From: Acholeplasmataceae bacterium
Lineage (GTDB): Bacteria; Bacillota_I; Bacilli_A; Acholeplasmatales; Acholeplasmataceae
DNA length: 39,821 bases
Assembly (NCBI GenBank): GCA_028690555.1
Contig: JAQVBA010000004.1
Location: forward strand, 1 to 39,821
Direction of reading: 5' to 3'
Shown here: piece by piece, positions 25,398-33,581 of the stretch
Layout: each line of letters starts with the position of its first letter
Position numbering within the stretch: position 1 is the first letter of the stretch
Translations under genes and position numbers: made by a program
The notes under the pieces: model-generated
The model's input: the letters and a program-made list of their open reading frames with translations, nothing else
Told to the model about the DNA's origin: nothing
Database searches by the model: none

Positions 25398-27743
25398 ATG
25401 AAGTTTATGAGTGTGTTAAAAGCAATTTTGTCAGGCTTAGTATGGGGACTAGGTCAACTTTTCAATAGGCAATATTTCAAAGCCTTATTCTTTTTTATTT
25501 TTTTCGTGGGGTTTATCTTAATTGAATTATTAACAGGTAGTTATTTCATAGAGAAAGATGCATATGATAAATTACCTGGTAAAAATTTTGGTGATAATTG
25601 GGTTCAAGAAGGATTTTTACCAGAATATTTTGAAAACTCATTAAGTGATGGTGGCTATCAGCCATTTGAAGATTACTTGCTTGAAATTGGCGGTGCTGAT
25701 CAACTAGATGAAACTGCATTTGTTGCATTTTTAGCTCGTGATTTACAAGAAAATAATCCAATTACCTATACGAATCTATTAACCAATCAGATCACTTTGC
25801 AAGATGATTTTGATGAAACTGGGATCGTTCATATCAACCGAAAACAAAATCTTTTTAAAGATAGTCAAGGATTGTACTATGTTGAACGAAATATTACATT
25901 AGAAGACGGAAGCAATAAAAAAGAATACATTGAAACAACACCACTCTCAGGGGTTTTAAATGAAAGTAATGTGTTATTAAGTACTGATGGACTCACGCCA
26001 TTTAACAAGAGTGGTGAGGTGTTCAAAAGCGGTTCTAGTTTGTATGTTAGAGCTGCTGATGGTGGTATTAATGTTTACATCAATATTTCGACTGAACAAC
26101 TTGAATCTGTCACTTCCCCAACAAAAGTGAATGTTCAAGGACCGATTTATGTAAAAAATAATGAGATTTTCGAATACTATGAAGCTGGGCTCATGTATAA
26201 TTCAGTTCGCTTGCAATATTTGGAAACACCATTTTTTGTTAACTTTAGACAAGCCATGTTCTATACTTATTCTTATGCATGGAACGAATATAATAATAAT
26301 GATTATACGCGCTTAATGCTTAGGGTCTATTTAGATTTAAATCCAGAATTAAGAGATCAATTTAGAACAGACTATAATAATTTCTTCTATGATAATGCGG
26401 GTCTTTTTGTAAGAGGCTATTGGGCTGTTGGAACACTTGGTGTTGCACACAAAGTCAATTTCACGGGTCATGCTGCTTTAAATGATGCGATGATTGGAAC
26501 GCAAAGCTCTCCATTTAACTTGATTGGTAAAGTGACGATTTTAGAACCCATTCCAATTCAAGGACACGTTTCAACGATGCTACTCTTAGAAGGTTTAATT
26601 GGAGTCATCTTGTCATTATTCTTCTTTATCTTTGGTTTCTGGAGCATTCGTGATGCGTATAAGATTAGTGAGAAGAAGCGTTTAAACCAAGAAGTTGTTA
26701 ATGATAAAGAGTATTTTAAAGATGTTTATGAATCCGGATTTGAATATATCGTTTTATCTCCTGCTATCTTTGTTTTAGCATTTATTTCGATTATGCCGAT
26801 TGCATTTGGTTTTGTCATTGCATTTACTAGTATTTCAGGGAATGAATCGATGATGAACACCTTTGATTGGGTAGGATTTAAAAACTTTCTAGCGCTTTTT
26901 AATTTTACATCAGGACTTGGAGCTTCCTTTGGACAAGCCTTTTGGCGTGTCTTATTATGGACAGTTTTATGGGCAATCTTGTCAACCTTTACAGTATTCT
27001 TCGGTGGATTTATCCAAGCACTTATTTTAAATAGTGAACGTGTTGTGTTTAGAAAATTATGGCGAACTATATTGATTTTGCCTTGGGCAATTCCTGCCTT
27101 ATTATCACAAATGGTATTTTCAGTTATTTTTAATGAAAATGGCTTTATTAATACATTCCTACAGGATATAGGCGTTTATACAATCTTAAACAACTTAGGT
27201 ATGCTTGGAGTTGATTTCTCTTCACTCTCAGGTATCGATAGGCTCTTTTATTTAGGTGCAGATAACATTCAATGGTTTAGTAATTCCTTTAACTCAACCT
27301 TTGTTAGAACAACCCTAGTTGTCGTTAATATTTGGCTAGGGTTCCCATACTTTATGGCACTTATGACTGGTATTATGACTGCCATTGACTCAACACTTTA
27401 TGAAGCTGCTGATATTGATGGAGCAACGGGTATGCAAAAGATTACAAAGATTACCATGCCACTTGTATTATATTCAACAGCACCCATTTTAATTATGACA
27501 TTTTCGGGGAACTTTAATAACTTCGGGGTCATCTACTTTATTACAGGTGGTGGACCGAATGCCGGACATGCCGGCAGGGGGTTTGCTGGAGATACAGATA
27601 TCTTGATTTCATGGATGTATAAGTTGACAGTTGATTATTCAATTTTCAACATGGCATCCGTCTTCTCAGTTCTAATATTCCTATTTGTGGGATCACTTAC
27701 AGCATGGAATTTATCACGAACTAGAGCATTCCAGGAGGACTAA
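25398..27743 (+). CDS. malF: Maltodextrin ABC transporter permease MalF with very large extracytoplasmic domain
   Basis: 781 residues from ATG 25398, which follows GGAGGG; the ATG at 25386 overlaps that site. The order is: an N-terminal segment (SGLVWGLGQLFNRQYFKAL), a first helix about 28-46, a polar domain of about 345 residues (47-391), a second helix about 394-416, a cytoplasmic linker, then the usual MalF core. The core contains the EAA loop EAADIDGATGMQKITKITMP, which contacts the ATPase. MalF of E. coli is 514 residues with a P2 loop of about 180. No ATPase gene is nearby; a shared MsmK-like ATPase elsewhere is likely. Confidence 0.92.
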   Translation: MKFMSVLKAILSGLVWGLGQLFNRQYFKALFFFIFFVGFILIELLTGSYFIEKDAYDKLPGKNFGDNWVQEGFLPEYFENSLSDGGYQPFEDYLLEIGGADQLDETAFVAFLARDLQENNPITYTNLLTNQITLQDDFDETGIVHINRKQNLFKDSQGLYYVERNITLEDGSNKKEYIETTPLSGVLNESNVLLSTDGLTPFNKSGEVFKSGSSLYVRAADGGINVYINISTEQLESVTSPTKVNVQGPIYVKNNEIFEYYEAGLMYNSVRLQYLETPFFVNFRQAMFYTYSYAWNEYNNNDYTRLMLRVYLDLNPELRDQFRTDYNNFFYDNAGLFVRGYWAVGTLGVAHKVNFTGHAALNDAMIGTQSSPFNLIGKVTILEPIPIQGHVSTMLLLEGLIGVILSLFFFIFGFWSIRDAYKISEKKRLNQEVVNDKEYFKDVYESGFEYIVLSPAIFVLAFISIMPIAFGFVIAFTSISGNESMMNTFDWVGFKNFLALFNFTSGLGASFGQAFWRVLLWTVLWAILSTFTVFFGGFIQALILNSERVVFRKLWRTILILPWAIPALLSQMVFSVIFNENGFINTFLQDIGVYTILNNLGMLGVDFSSLSGIDRLFYLGADNIQWFSNSFNSTFVRTTLVVVNIWLGFPYFMALMTGIMTAIDSTLYEAADIDGATGMQKITKITMPLVLYSTAPILIMTFSGNFNNFGVIYFITGGGPNAGHAGRGFAGDTDILISWMYKLTVDYSIFNMASVFSVLIFLFVGSLTAWNLSRTRAFQED

Positions 27744-27746
27744 GCC

Positions 27747-29132
27747 ATGACAACATTCCAATATATATTAATTTCTTATGTTATCGTTTTAGCCCTTGTT
27801 GTGCACCAAGGTATTGCTTATGACATTGCAAAGAAAAAAGGAATTGAAGGGACAAAAGCGAGATTGATCGCGCTCATCCCAATTTATGGCATCATACATT
27901 TCATGAAAATGGATAATGCACCAGGTGTTGTAGATGAAGAAGTGAGAAATCTTTTTAGCTTTGAAGTGGTTAGTAAACGTATCTTGTTTGATTCACTGAT
28001 TGTTTTACTTGCTTATTTAGTCTTTATACCTATAGCGGTATTACTATATATTTCTTTATCTAATAACTTACTTCAGACTTTACTCATATCTTTTGGTGTC
28101 ATTCTATTATGGCTCGTTCATCAAGGAACTGTTGTAGACTATGCAAGTAAAAAAGGATATGAAGGTATTATCGTTGGACTCATTGGATTAATCCCAATTT
28201 ATGGTTTTATTCATTACATGCGTAAAGAAAAACGCCGTAATGTGTCTAAACAGGCGTTAAGAAATGTGTTTAGTCCCAAAAATTTCTTAGGTCGTGCCCT
28301 CATTTATGGTGAAATAACATTAGTTGCGATTATTGTTATTGTTCCTGTGATCTACATTTTCGGTATGGCGTTTGCGAATTTGAGAAGTAACATTCCAAAC
28401 CAATTATGGCCAGATAATCCATCATTTGAAGCATTCAAATACTTATTTAATGAAACCAATTACTTAAAATGGTATTGGAACACATTAAAGATTGCACTGA
28501 TCAATATGTTTGTCGGTACCATTTTAATTACGGGTGCAGCTTATGTATTTGCGAGATTCCAATTTAAAGGCAAAAAAGCTGGCTTATTAACCATCTTAGT
28601 TTTACAAGCTTTCCCTTCATTTATGGGTCTTATCGCGATGTATGTCTTATTTTGGAAGTTTGGTCTTCTAGGTAAACCAACTGCATTATCGATTCTCTAT
28701 ATTGGGGGTAGTATTCCCGGTAACTTATGGCTTATTAAGGGATTCTTAACGCAAATTCCTAAGGATCTTGATGAATCAGCAATGATAGATGGTGCAAATA
28801 AACTACAAATTTTCTTTAGAATCATTTTGCCACTAGCTGTTCCTATTTTAACATTCGTTGCTGTCTCCATGTTTATGGGTCCTTGGATGGATTATATGCT
28901 TCCAGGTTACTTATTACAATTCTATCCAGAAGGGGCTCCAGCGGATTACGATGTCACCAATCAATGGACCTTGGCTGTTGGATTATTCAAGTTTATTAAT
29001 GACTTGAACTATCAACATTATTCTGCATTTGCTGCTGGGGCACTCTTTGTAGGTATCCCAATTGCAACACTTTATATGGTCTTCCAACGTTACTTAATCG
29101 AAGGTATCATGGCTGGAGCAACCAAAGGTTAA
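27747..29132 (+). CDS. malG: Maltodextrin ABC transporter permease MalG with duplicated N-terminal module
   Basis: 461 residues, against about 280-300 for typical MalG. The C-terminal 280 residues are the normal permease with the EAA loop DESAMIDGANKLQIFFRIILP. The first 175 residues hold two copies of a module: a hydrophobic helix, then HQGxxxDxAxKKGxEG and LIPIYGxIHxM. The copies span residues 20-53 and 125-158, 105 residues apart. Function of the module is not known to me. ATG 27747 has AGGAGG eight bases before and follows malF after three bases. A strong terminator follows the gene. Confidence 0.92.
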   Translation: MTTFQYILISYVIVLALVVHQGIAYDIAKKKGIEGTKARLIALIPIYGIIHFMKMDNAPGVVDEEVRNLFSFEVVSKRILFDSLIVLLAYLVFIPIAVLLYISLSNNLLQTLLISFGVILLWLVHQGTVVDYASKKGYEGIIVGLIGLIPIYGFIHYMRKEKRRNVSKQALRNVFSPKNFLGRALIYGEITLVAIIVIVPVIYIFGMAFANLRSNIPNQLWPDNPSFEAFKYLFNETNYLKWYWNTLKIALINMFVGTILITGAAYVFARFQFKGKKAGLLTILVLQAFPSFMGLIAMYVLFWKFGLLGKPTALSILYIGGSIPGNLWLIKGFLTQIPKDLDESAMIDGANKLQIFFRIILPLAVPILTFVAVSMFMGPWMDYMLPGYLLQFYPEGAPADYDVTNQWTLAVGLFKFINDLNYQHYSAFAAGALFVGIPIATLYMVFQRYLIEGIMAGATKG

Positions 29133-29142
29133 TCGAATCATT

Positions 29143-29176
29143 AAGACTAAGAAGAAAATTCTTAGTCTTTTTTTTG
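29143..29176 (+). terminator. Intrinsic terminator of the malEFG operon
   Basis: Perfect 11-base arms (29143-29153 and 29159-29169) around GAAAA, followed by a long T run. Confidence 0.9.
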
Positions 29177-29202
29177 TTGAAAAAAGTAAGTTAATCGAGT
29201 CA

Positions 29203-29211
29203 TGATATAAT
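29203..29211 (+). promoter_or_regulatory. Extended -10 promoter of the yciI-wzy unit
   Basis: TGATATAAT, 22 bases before ATG 29234. Confidence 0.5.
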
Positions 29212-29233
29212 GGGGGTACGAGGAGATTTATTC

Positions 29234-29533
29234 ATGAAAACATATCTTTATAAACTCACATTAACTAAACGATTATGGGATGAAAAAAATTGGACTAAAA
29301 AGGATGAAGAGATTATAGAAAAGCATTTTTTGAGAATTAAAAATGATTTTGAGCTTGGTAAAATCATTCACGTTGGAAAAACGATGAAAGAGGATATGCA
29401 TGGGTTTGGCATTGTTGTATTTAAATGTGAAGATGAAGAAGAAGCAAACGCATATATGCAAGATGATATCGCAATCAAAGAAGGTTTAATGACTGGAATT
29501 TGTCTCGAATATAAAGTGATATTTCAAAAATAG
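29234..29533 (+). CDS. YciI-like small protein
   Basis: 99 residues with a ferredoxin-like YCII pattern: LTLTKRLWDEKNW, EIIEKHFLRIKNDFELGKIIHVGK, GFGIVVFKCEDEEEANAYMQDD. The family has a conserved His-Asp pair of unclear activity. ATG 29234 has AGGAG eight bases before; upstream in-frame codons overlap the promoter. It lies nine bases before the O-antigen-ligase-like gene. Role unknown. Confidence 0.75.
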   Translation: MKTYLYKLTLTKRLWDEKNWTKKDEEIIEKHFLRIKNDFELGKIIHVGKTMKEDMHGFGIVVFKCEDEEEANAYMQDDIAIKEGLMTGICLEYKVIFQK

Positions 29534-29542
29534 AGGAACGAA

Positions 29543-30943
29543 ATGCAAATTGGCAAAAGAAAAAAGCATCAATGGCTAGATGATTTTAGATCAATTAAAA
29601 ATATAGATGATTTTTTTCAATTTTTCTCTAAAGAAAGATTGAGCAAAATCGCATTATACTTACTTATTATATGGAGTGTTATCCCACTTTTTTTAATGAT
29701 CTTAAGTATATTTTTAGATAGAAGTTCGGCATTTTCATTCATGTTCAATAGTGGGAGATTAACCATTATTTGGTATATGCTGATGCAACAAATCGGCTAT
29801 TTAGGTATAATCATGACAGTAATCATTATCCTAAGTAGTTTAAGGAATAAATCAAAAAATAAAATACCAACAAAAATTTATGTTTTTGAACATAAAGTAG
29901 AACTATTCCTTCTTTTGTTTTTATTATGGAGTTTGATTTCTTCGCTATTTTCTAGCGATCAAGCATTATCATTTTTAGGTACGGATTATCGTAAAGATGG
30001 ATGGTTAAGTTATCTTTCTTATAGTGGATTTTTTGGATTAGGATACTTGTTATTTAAAGAAAAAGATATCATTCGATTGTTGAGAGTTTTAGGCACTGTC
30101 GCCTCCATACTTGGGGTGTTATTGATTGTTAATATGGAATCCATTAATGAAATATTCACCTTTTATCATAAGAGCACAGTTTTTTATAATCCCAATCATA
30201 TGGGTTATTATTTAGTAATTTCGATTTTATCTTTAACCTATTTATCGATCAGAAAACCAAAGATTGATATTGATAAGGTCATATGCTATATACTCTTTTC
30301 AATCCTCGTGGTAGCTTTGATTGAAAACGGTTCATTTGGGCCATATATTGCAGTTAGCATGGGATTATTATTTTTAATGATTATGACGTTTGTTTTAAAG
30401 AAAAATAAGATGATTCATTCCATAAGTATCACTATTTTATTTATCGGTATTTCAGTGATTATGAATTTCGAGTCCAGCTTTTTATCTAATGAGACAAATC
30501 ATTTATCGGAAGGTATTGATGATATTATTGAAGACAAAGAAGATGCTGATCGTGCTGGTTCAGGAAGATGGGGTTTATGGACTAATGGTATTGAATTTAT
30601 GTTAGATAAACCGGTTACTGGATACGGGATTGAAAATTTAGAAAATGCGTATCTTGAAGTAGACATTATTCAAGATCGGCCACATAACGAATTCATACAG
30701 ATTGCAGCAACCACCGGTATCGTTGGTTTCATTATATATAGTTGTGCCATCGGTTTTCATTTTCTTGATTTTTTGAATCTGAGAAAGAATATAACCTACG
30801 AACAGATTGGAATCTTTATGATTGTTTTTGGATATTTGGTGTCCTCATTTTTTGGAAATTCGATGTTTTATACCACCCCATTTTTTATGATGATTTTAGG
30901 TTTATCAAAGTCGATGATTTCTAATCAAAAAGTGTTGATGTAA
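29543..30943 (+). CDS. O-antigen ligase/Wzy-like polymerase membrane protein
   Basis: 466 residues, about 10-12 hydrophobic segments. The signature of the family is near the C-terminus: GSGRWGLWTNGIEFMLDKP (Arg342), TGYGIENLENAY and RPHNEFIQIAATTGIVGF (His381), before the last helices. Members join or polymerise glycan repeat units carried on a lipid, outside the membrane. With no other capsule gene here, the substrate is unknown. ATG 29543 follows AGAGGAACG. Its last codons overlap a perfect cre-type sequence, and the gene sits between malG and glgP. Confidence 0.85.
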   Translation: MQIGKRKKHQWLDDFRSIKNIDDFFQFFSKERLSKIALYLLIIWSVIPLFLMILSIFLDRSSAFSFMFNSGRLTIIWYMLMQQIGYLGIIMTVIIILSSLRNKSKNKIPTKIYVFEHKVELFLLLFLLWSLISSLFSSDQALSFLGTDYRKDGWLSYLSYSGFFGLGYLLFKEKDIIRLLRVLGTVASILGVLLIVNMESINEIFTFYHKSTVFYNPNHMGYYLVISILSLTYLSIRKPKIDIDKVICYILFSILVVALIENGSFGPYIAVSMGLLFLMIMTFVLKKNKMIHSISITILFIGISVIMNFESSFLSNETNHLSEGIDDIIEDKEDADRAGSGRWGLWTNGIEFMLDKPVTGYGIENLENAYLEVDIIQDRPHNEFIQIAATTGIVGFIIYSCAIGFHFLDFLNLRKNITYEQIGIFMIVFGYLVSSFFGNSMFYTTPFFMMILGLSKSMISNQKVLM

Positions 30944-30952
30944 ACGGTAACA
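30939..30952 (+). promoter_or_regulatory. Perfect cre/LacI-type operator upstream of glgP
   Basis: TGTAAACGGTAACA matches TGWAANCGNTNWCA at all 14 positions. It overlaps the stop codon of the Wzy-like gene and is 154 bases before a second site at the glgP promoter. Confidence 0.6.
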
Positions 30953-30977
30953 TTTAGAATTGATATCTGACATACTC

Positions 30978-31003
30978 AAGAACACGTTCTGTGTTCTTTT
31001 TTG
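30978..31003 (+). terminator. Intrinsic terminator after the Wzy-like gene
   Basis: AAGAACAC and GTGTTCTT form a perfect stem around a five-base loop, followed by TTTT. The rest of the 244-base gap before glgP holds the glgP promoter, two operator-like sites and a small inverted repeat at 31056-31069. Confidence 0.85.
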
Positions 31004-31083
31004 TTATTTTAATGTATTTAAATTCGAAAAGATGGGAAAATATGATAAATTTTGTTGTTCGAATGAACATTATAACGTCTCTT

Positions 31084-31115
31084 TTGACAATATAAAAGCG
31101 GTTTCACTTTTTTAT
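31084..31115 (+). promoter_or_regulatory. Probable glgP operon promoter
   Basis: A perfect -35 TTGACA is at 31084-31089. The best -10 is weak (TTTTAT at 31110-31115, long spacing), as might suit an activated or repressed promoter. Confidence 0.45.
31093..31106 (+). promoter_or_regulatory. LacI/CcpA-type operator within the glgP promoter
   Basis: TAAAAGCGGTTTCA matches the consensus at 13 of 14 positions and lies between the -35 and the likely -10, a classic repressor position. Confidence 0.55.
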
Positions 31116-31187
31116 GTCAATGATTCAAAGTGAGATTGAATGTTATATGATAAAATAATAATGTACATTATTATAAGGAGTAAACAC

Positions 31188-33566
31188 ATGACACAATCAT
31201 TTCAAAATAAAGAAACATTTAAACAATCGTTTCTTGATCATCTTAAACATGAATTTCATGTTGAATTAAACGATTCAACAGTTTATCAAAGATATACTGT
31301 ATTAGCAAAATTATTAGATGAAACACTGAAAGAAAATTTTATCAAAACAGACAAACATATTCGTGAGCATCATATGAAAAAAGCGATTTATTTCTCGATG
31401 GAATTTTTAATGGGTCGCTTGATTACCAATAATCTTCAAAATAGTGGTCATTACGATGTCGTAAAAGATGCTTTTAATGACTTAGGCATTGATTTAAATG
31501 AAGTTGAAGAAGCTGAAGTAGACGCTGGATTAGGTAATGGAGGGTTAGGAAGGCTTGCTGCTTGTTTCTTAGATTCTGCGGCTTCAACAAATCTTCCACT
31601 TTATGGGAATAGTTTACGTTATCAACATGGTTTCTTTATTCAAGATATCAAAGACTATAAACAAGTCGAATCACCAGATCCTTGGTTAGAACAACCTTTC
31701 ATTTGGGAAGAAAAAAGAGAAGATTTAGCAATCGATATCCCATTATTTGGCTATGTTGAACATACGAGACTGATTAATCCACAATGGATTAAAGCAATCC
31801 CTTATGATGTAAAAATCGTAGGTGACCAAAATGGCGTTGTCACTGGCTTAAGATTATGGAAGACTGTCCCATCTGAACGTCAACATGTACAATCTGATTA
31901 TTATTTAGAGTATTCAAAACGAATTTCTGATGTCTTATATCCAGATGATTCGACAGAAGATGGGAAAACATTACGTTTAATGCAATCCTATGTGTTTAGT
32001 GCTGCAGGGATTAAATCCATTATTCGTGAACATAAAGATCAAGGAAGACATGTTAGAACATTACCTGAATATTATGTATTCCAAATTAATGATACACATC
32101 CAACCTTAGTCATTCCAGAAATGATGCGTATTTTGATGGATGAAGAGCATTTGGGTTATGATGAAGCGTGGGATATTACGACGCGTTCTTGTGCATTTAC
32201 GAACCATACAATTTTAGCTGAAGCTTTAGAAAAGTGGAACAAACAAATCTTTAGAAATCTACTCCCAAGAATTTATGAAATCATTTATGAAATGAATCGT
32301 CGTTTCATTCTTGAATTAAAACAAAATGGAAATTTCAATGATGAACAAATCTATATGATGCAGCTGATTGGAACGAACCATGTGAGAATGGCACACATTT
32401 GTATTTATGGTTCATTTAGTGTCAACGGGGTTGCTGCATTACACACAGAAATTTTAAAGCATATCGAAATGAAAAATTTCTATAAGCTTTATCCGCATAA
32501 GTTTAATAATAAAACAAACGGTATTACCCATCGTCGTTGGCTCATCCATACGAATCATGAACTCACAAATCTTTTGGATCAGACAATCGGATCTTCATGG
32601 CGTAATGATTTGATGGAATTAAAGGCATTTGAAGATTTTAAAAATGATCACATGGTTTTAGATCAAGTTGACAAGATGAAGTTATCTAAAAAACAAGCAC
32701 TTGCAGATAAGATTTTTAAAGAAGAAGGCATCAAGCTTGATGTGCATAGCATCTTTGATATCCAAGTGAAGAGATTACATGAATATAAACGCCAACTGAT
32801 GAATATTTTACATATCATCTATGTTTATCAACGTTTAAAATATGATGAAGCATTTAAAAAGAACTACGTCCCCCATAGCTTTATATTTGGGGCGAAAGCA
32901 GCACCTTCATATTTTATGGCAAAACAAGTGATTGAAATTATCAATCGCGTGTCTGACATTGTCAATCACGATGAAGAAACGAATAATCAGTTAAAAGTTG
33001 TTTTTGTTAAAAATTACAACGTCACTTATGCGGAATATTTAATGCCAGCCGCTGACTTATCTGAACAAATCTCAACAGCAACCAAAGAAGCAAGCGGAAC
33101 TGGTAATATGAAGTTTATGATGAATGGCGCGATTACGATTGGTACATTAGATGGAGCTAACGTTGAAATCGTTGATTTTGCTGGTAAAGAAAATGCCTTC
33201 ATTTTTGGATTAACATCTGAAGAAGTGACACAACATTATCAAAATAATGGCTATATGCCACGAGAAATTTATGACCGCGATGTTAGACTTCAAAAGGCAT
33301 TCCAATTTATTCGCAATCTTCATCCAGATCCACAACACTTTGATTATGTCTTAAATAATTTATTAAATAGTGATTACTTCTTAGTGATGAAGGATTTTAA
33401 TAGTTATGTTGAAGCACATGAAAAAGCGAATGAGGCTTATAAAGATCGAGAACACTGGCTACAAATGAGCGTCATGAATATCGCAAATTCTGGTTATTTC
33501 ACATCGGATCGTACGATCAGACAATATAATGATGATATTTGGAAGTTAAGAAAAATAGAATTTTAA
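31188..33566 (+). CDS. glgP: Glycogen/maltodextrin phosphorylase
   Basis: Releases glucose 1-phosphate from alpha-1,4-glucan ends, in the cytosol, using PLP. 792 residues from ATG 31188, which follows AAGGAG by seven bases; an ATG at 31140 overlaps promoter sequence and is rejected. Family motifs: YFSMEFLMGRLITNNL, GLGNGGLGRLAACFLDS, YGNSLRYQHGFFIQ, and the PLP lysine in the block EASGTGNMKFMMNGA. It leads a four-gene operon with two alpha-glucan hydrolases and a branching enzyme. Confidence 0.97.
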   Translation: MTQSFQNKETFKQSFLDHLKHEFHVELNDSTVYQRYTVLAKLLDETLKENFIKTDKHIREHHMKKAIYFSMEFLMGRLITNNLQNSGHYDVVKDAFNDLGIDLNEVEEAEVDAGLGNGGLGRLAACFLDSAASTNLPLYGNSLRYQHGFFIQDIKDYKQVESPDPWLEQPFIWEEKREDLAIDIPLFGYVEHTRLINPQWIKAIPYDVKIVGDQNGVVTGLRLWKTVPSERQHVQSDYYLEYSKRISDVLYPDDSTEDGKTLRLMQSYVFSAAGIKSIIREHKDQGRHVRTLPEYYVFQINDTHPTLVIPEMMRILMDEEHLGYDEAWDITTRSCAFTNHTILAEALEKWNKQIFRNLLPRIYEIIYEMNRRFILELKQNGNFNDEQIYMMQLIGTNHVRMAHICIYGSFSVNGVAALHTEILKHIEMKNFYKLYPHKFNNKTNGITHRRWLIHTNHELTNLLDQTIGSSWRNDLMELKAFEDFKNDHMVLDQVDKMKLSKKQALADKIFKEEGIKLDVHSIFDIQVKRLHEYKRQLMNILHIIYVYQRLKYDEAFKKNYVPHSFIFGAKAAPSYFMAKQVIEIINRVSDIVNHDEETNNQLKVVFVKNYNVTYAEYLMPAADLSEQISTATKEASGTGNMKFMMNGAITIGTLDGANVEIVDFAGKENAFIFGLTSEEVTQHYQNNGYMPREIYDRDVRLQKAFQFIRNLHPDPQHFDYVLNNLLNSDYFLVMKDFNSYVEAHEKANEAYKDREHWLQMSVMNIANSGYFTSDRTIRQYNDDIWKLRKIEF

Positions 33567-33581
33567 AAGTGAGGGATTTAT

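Noticed and set aside
31056-31069. LexA-type box before glgP
   Set aside because: The half sites face the wrong way (GTTC...GAAC rather than GAAC...GTTC).
31140-31187. N-terminal extension of glgP from ATG 31140
   Set aside because: No ribosome site, overlaps promoter-like DNA, and family alignment begins after ATG 31188, which has AAGGAG.
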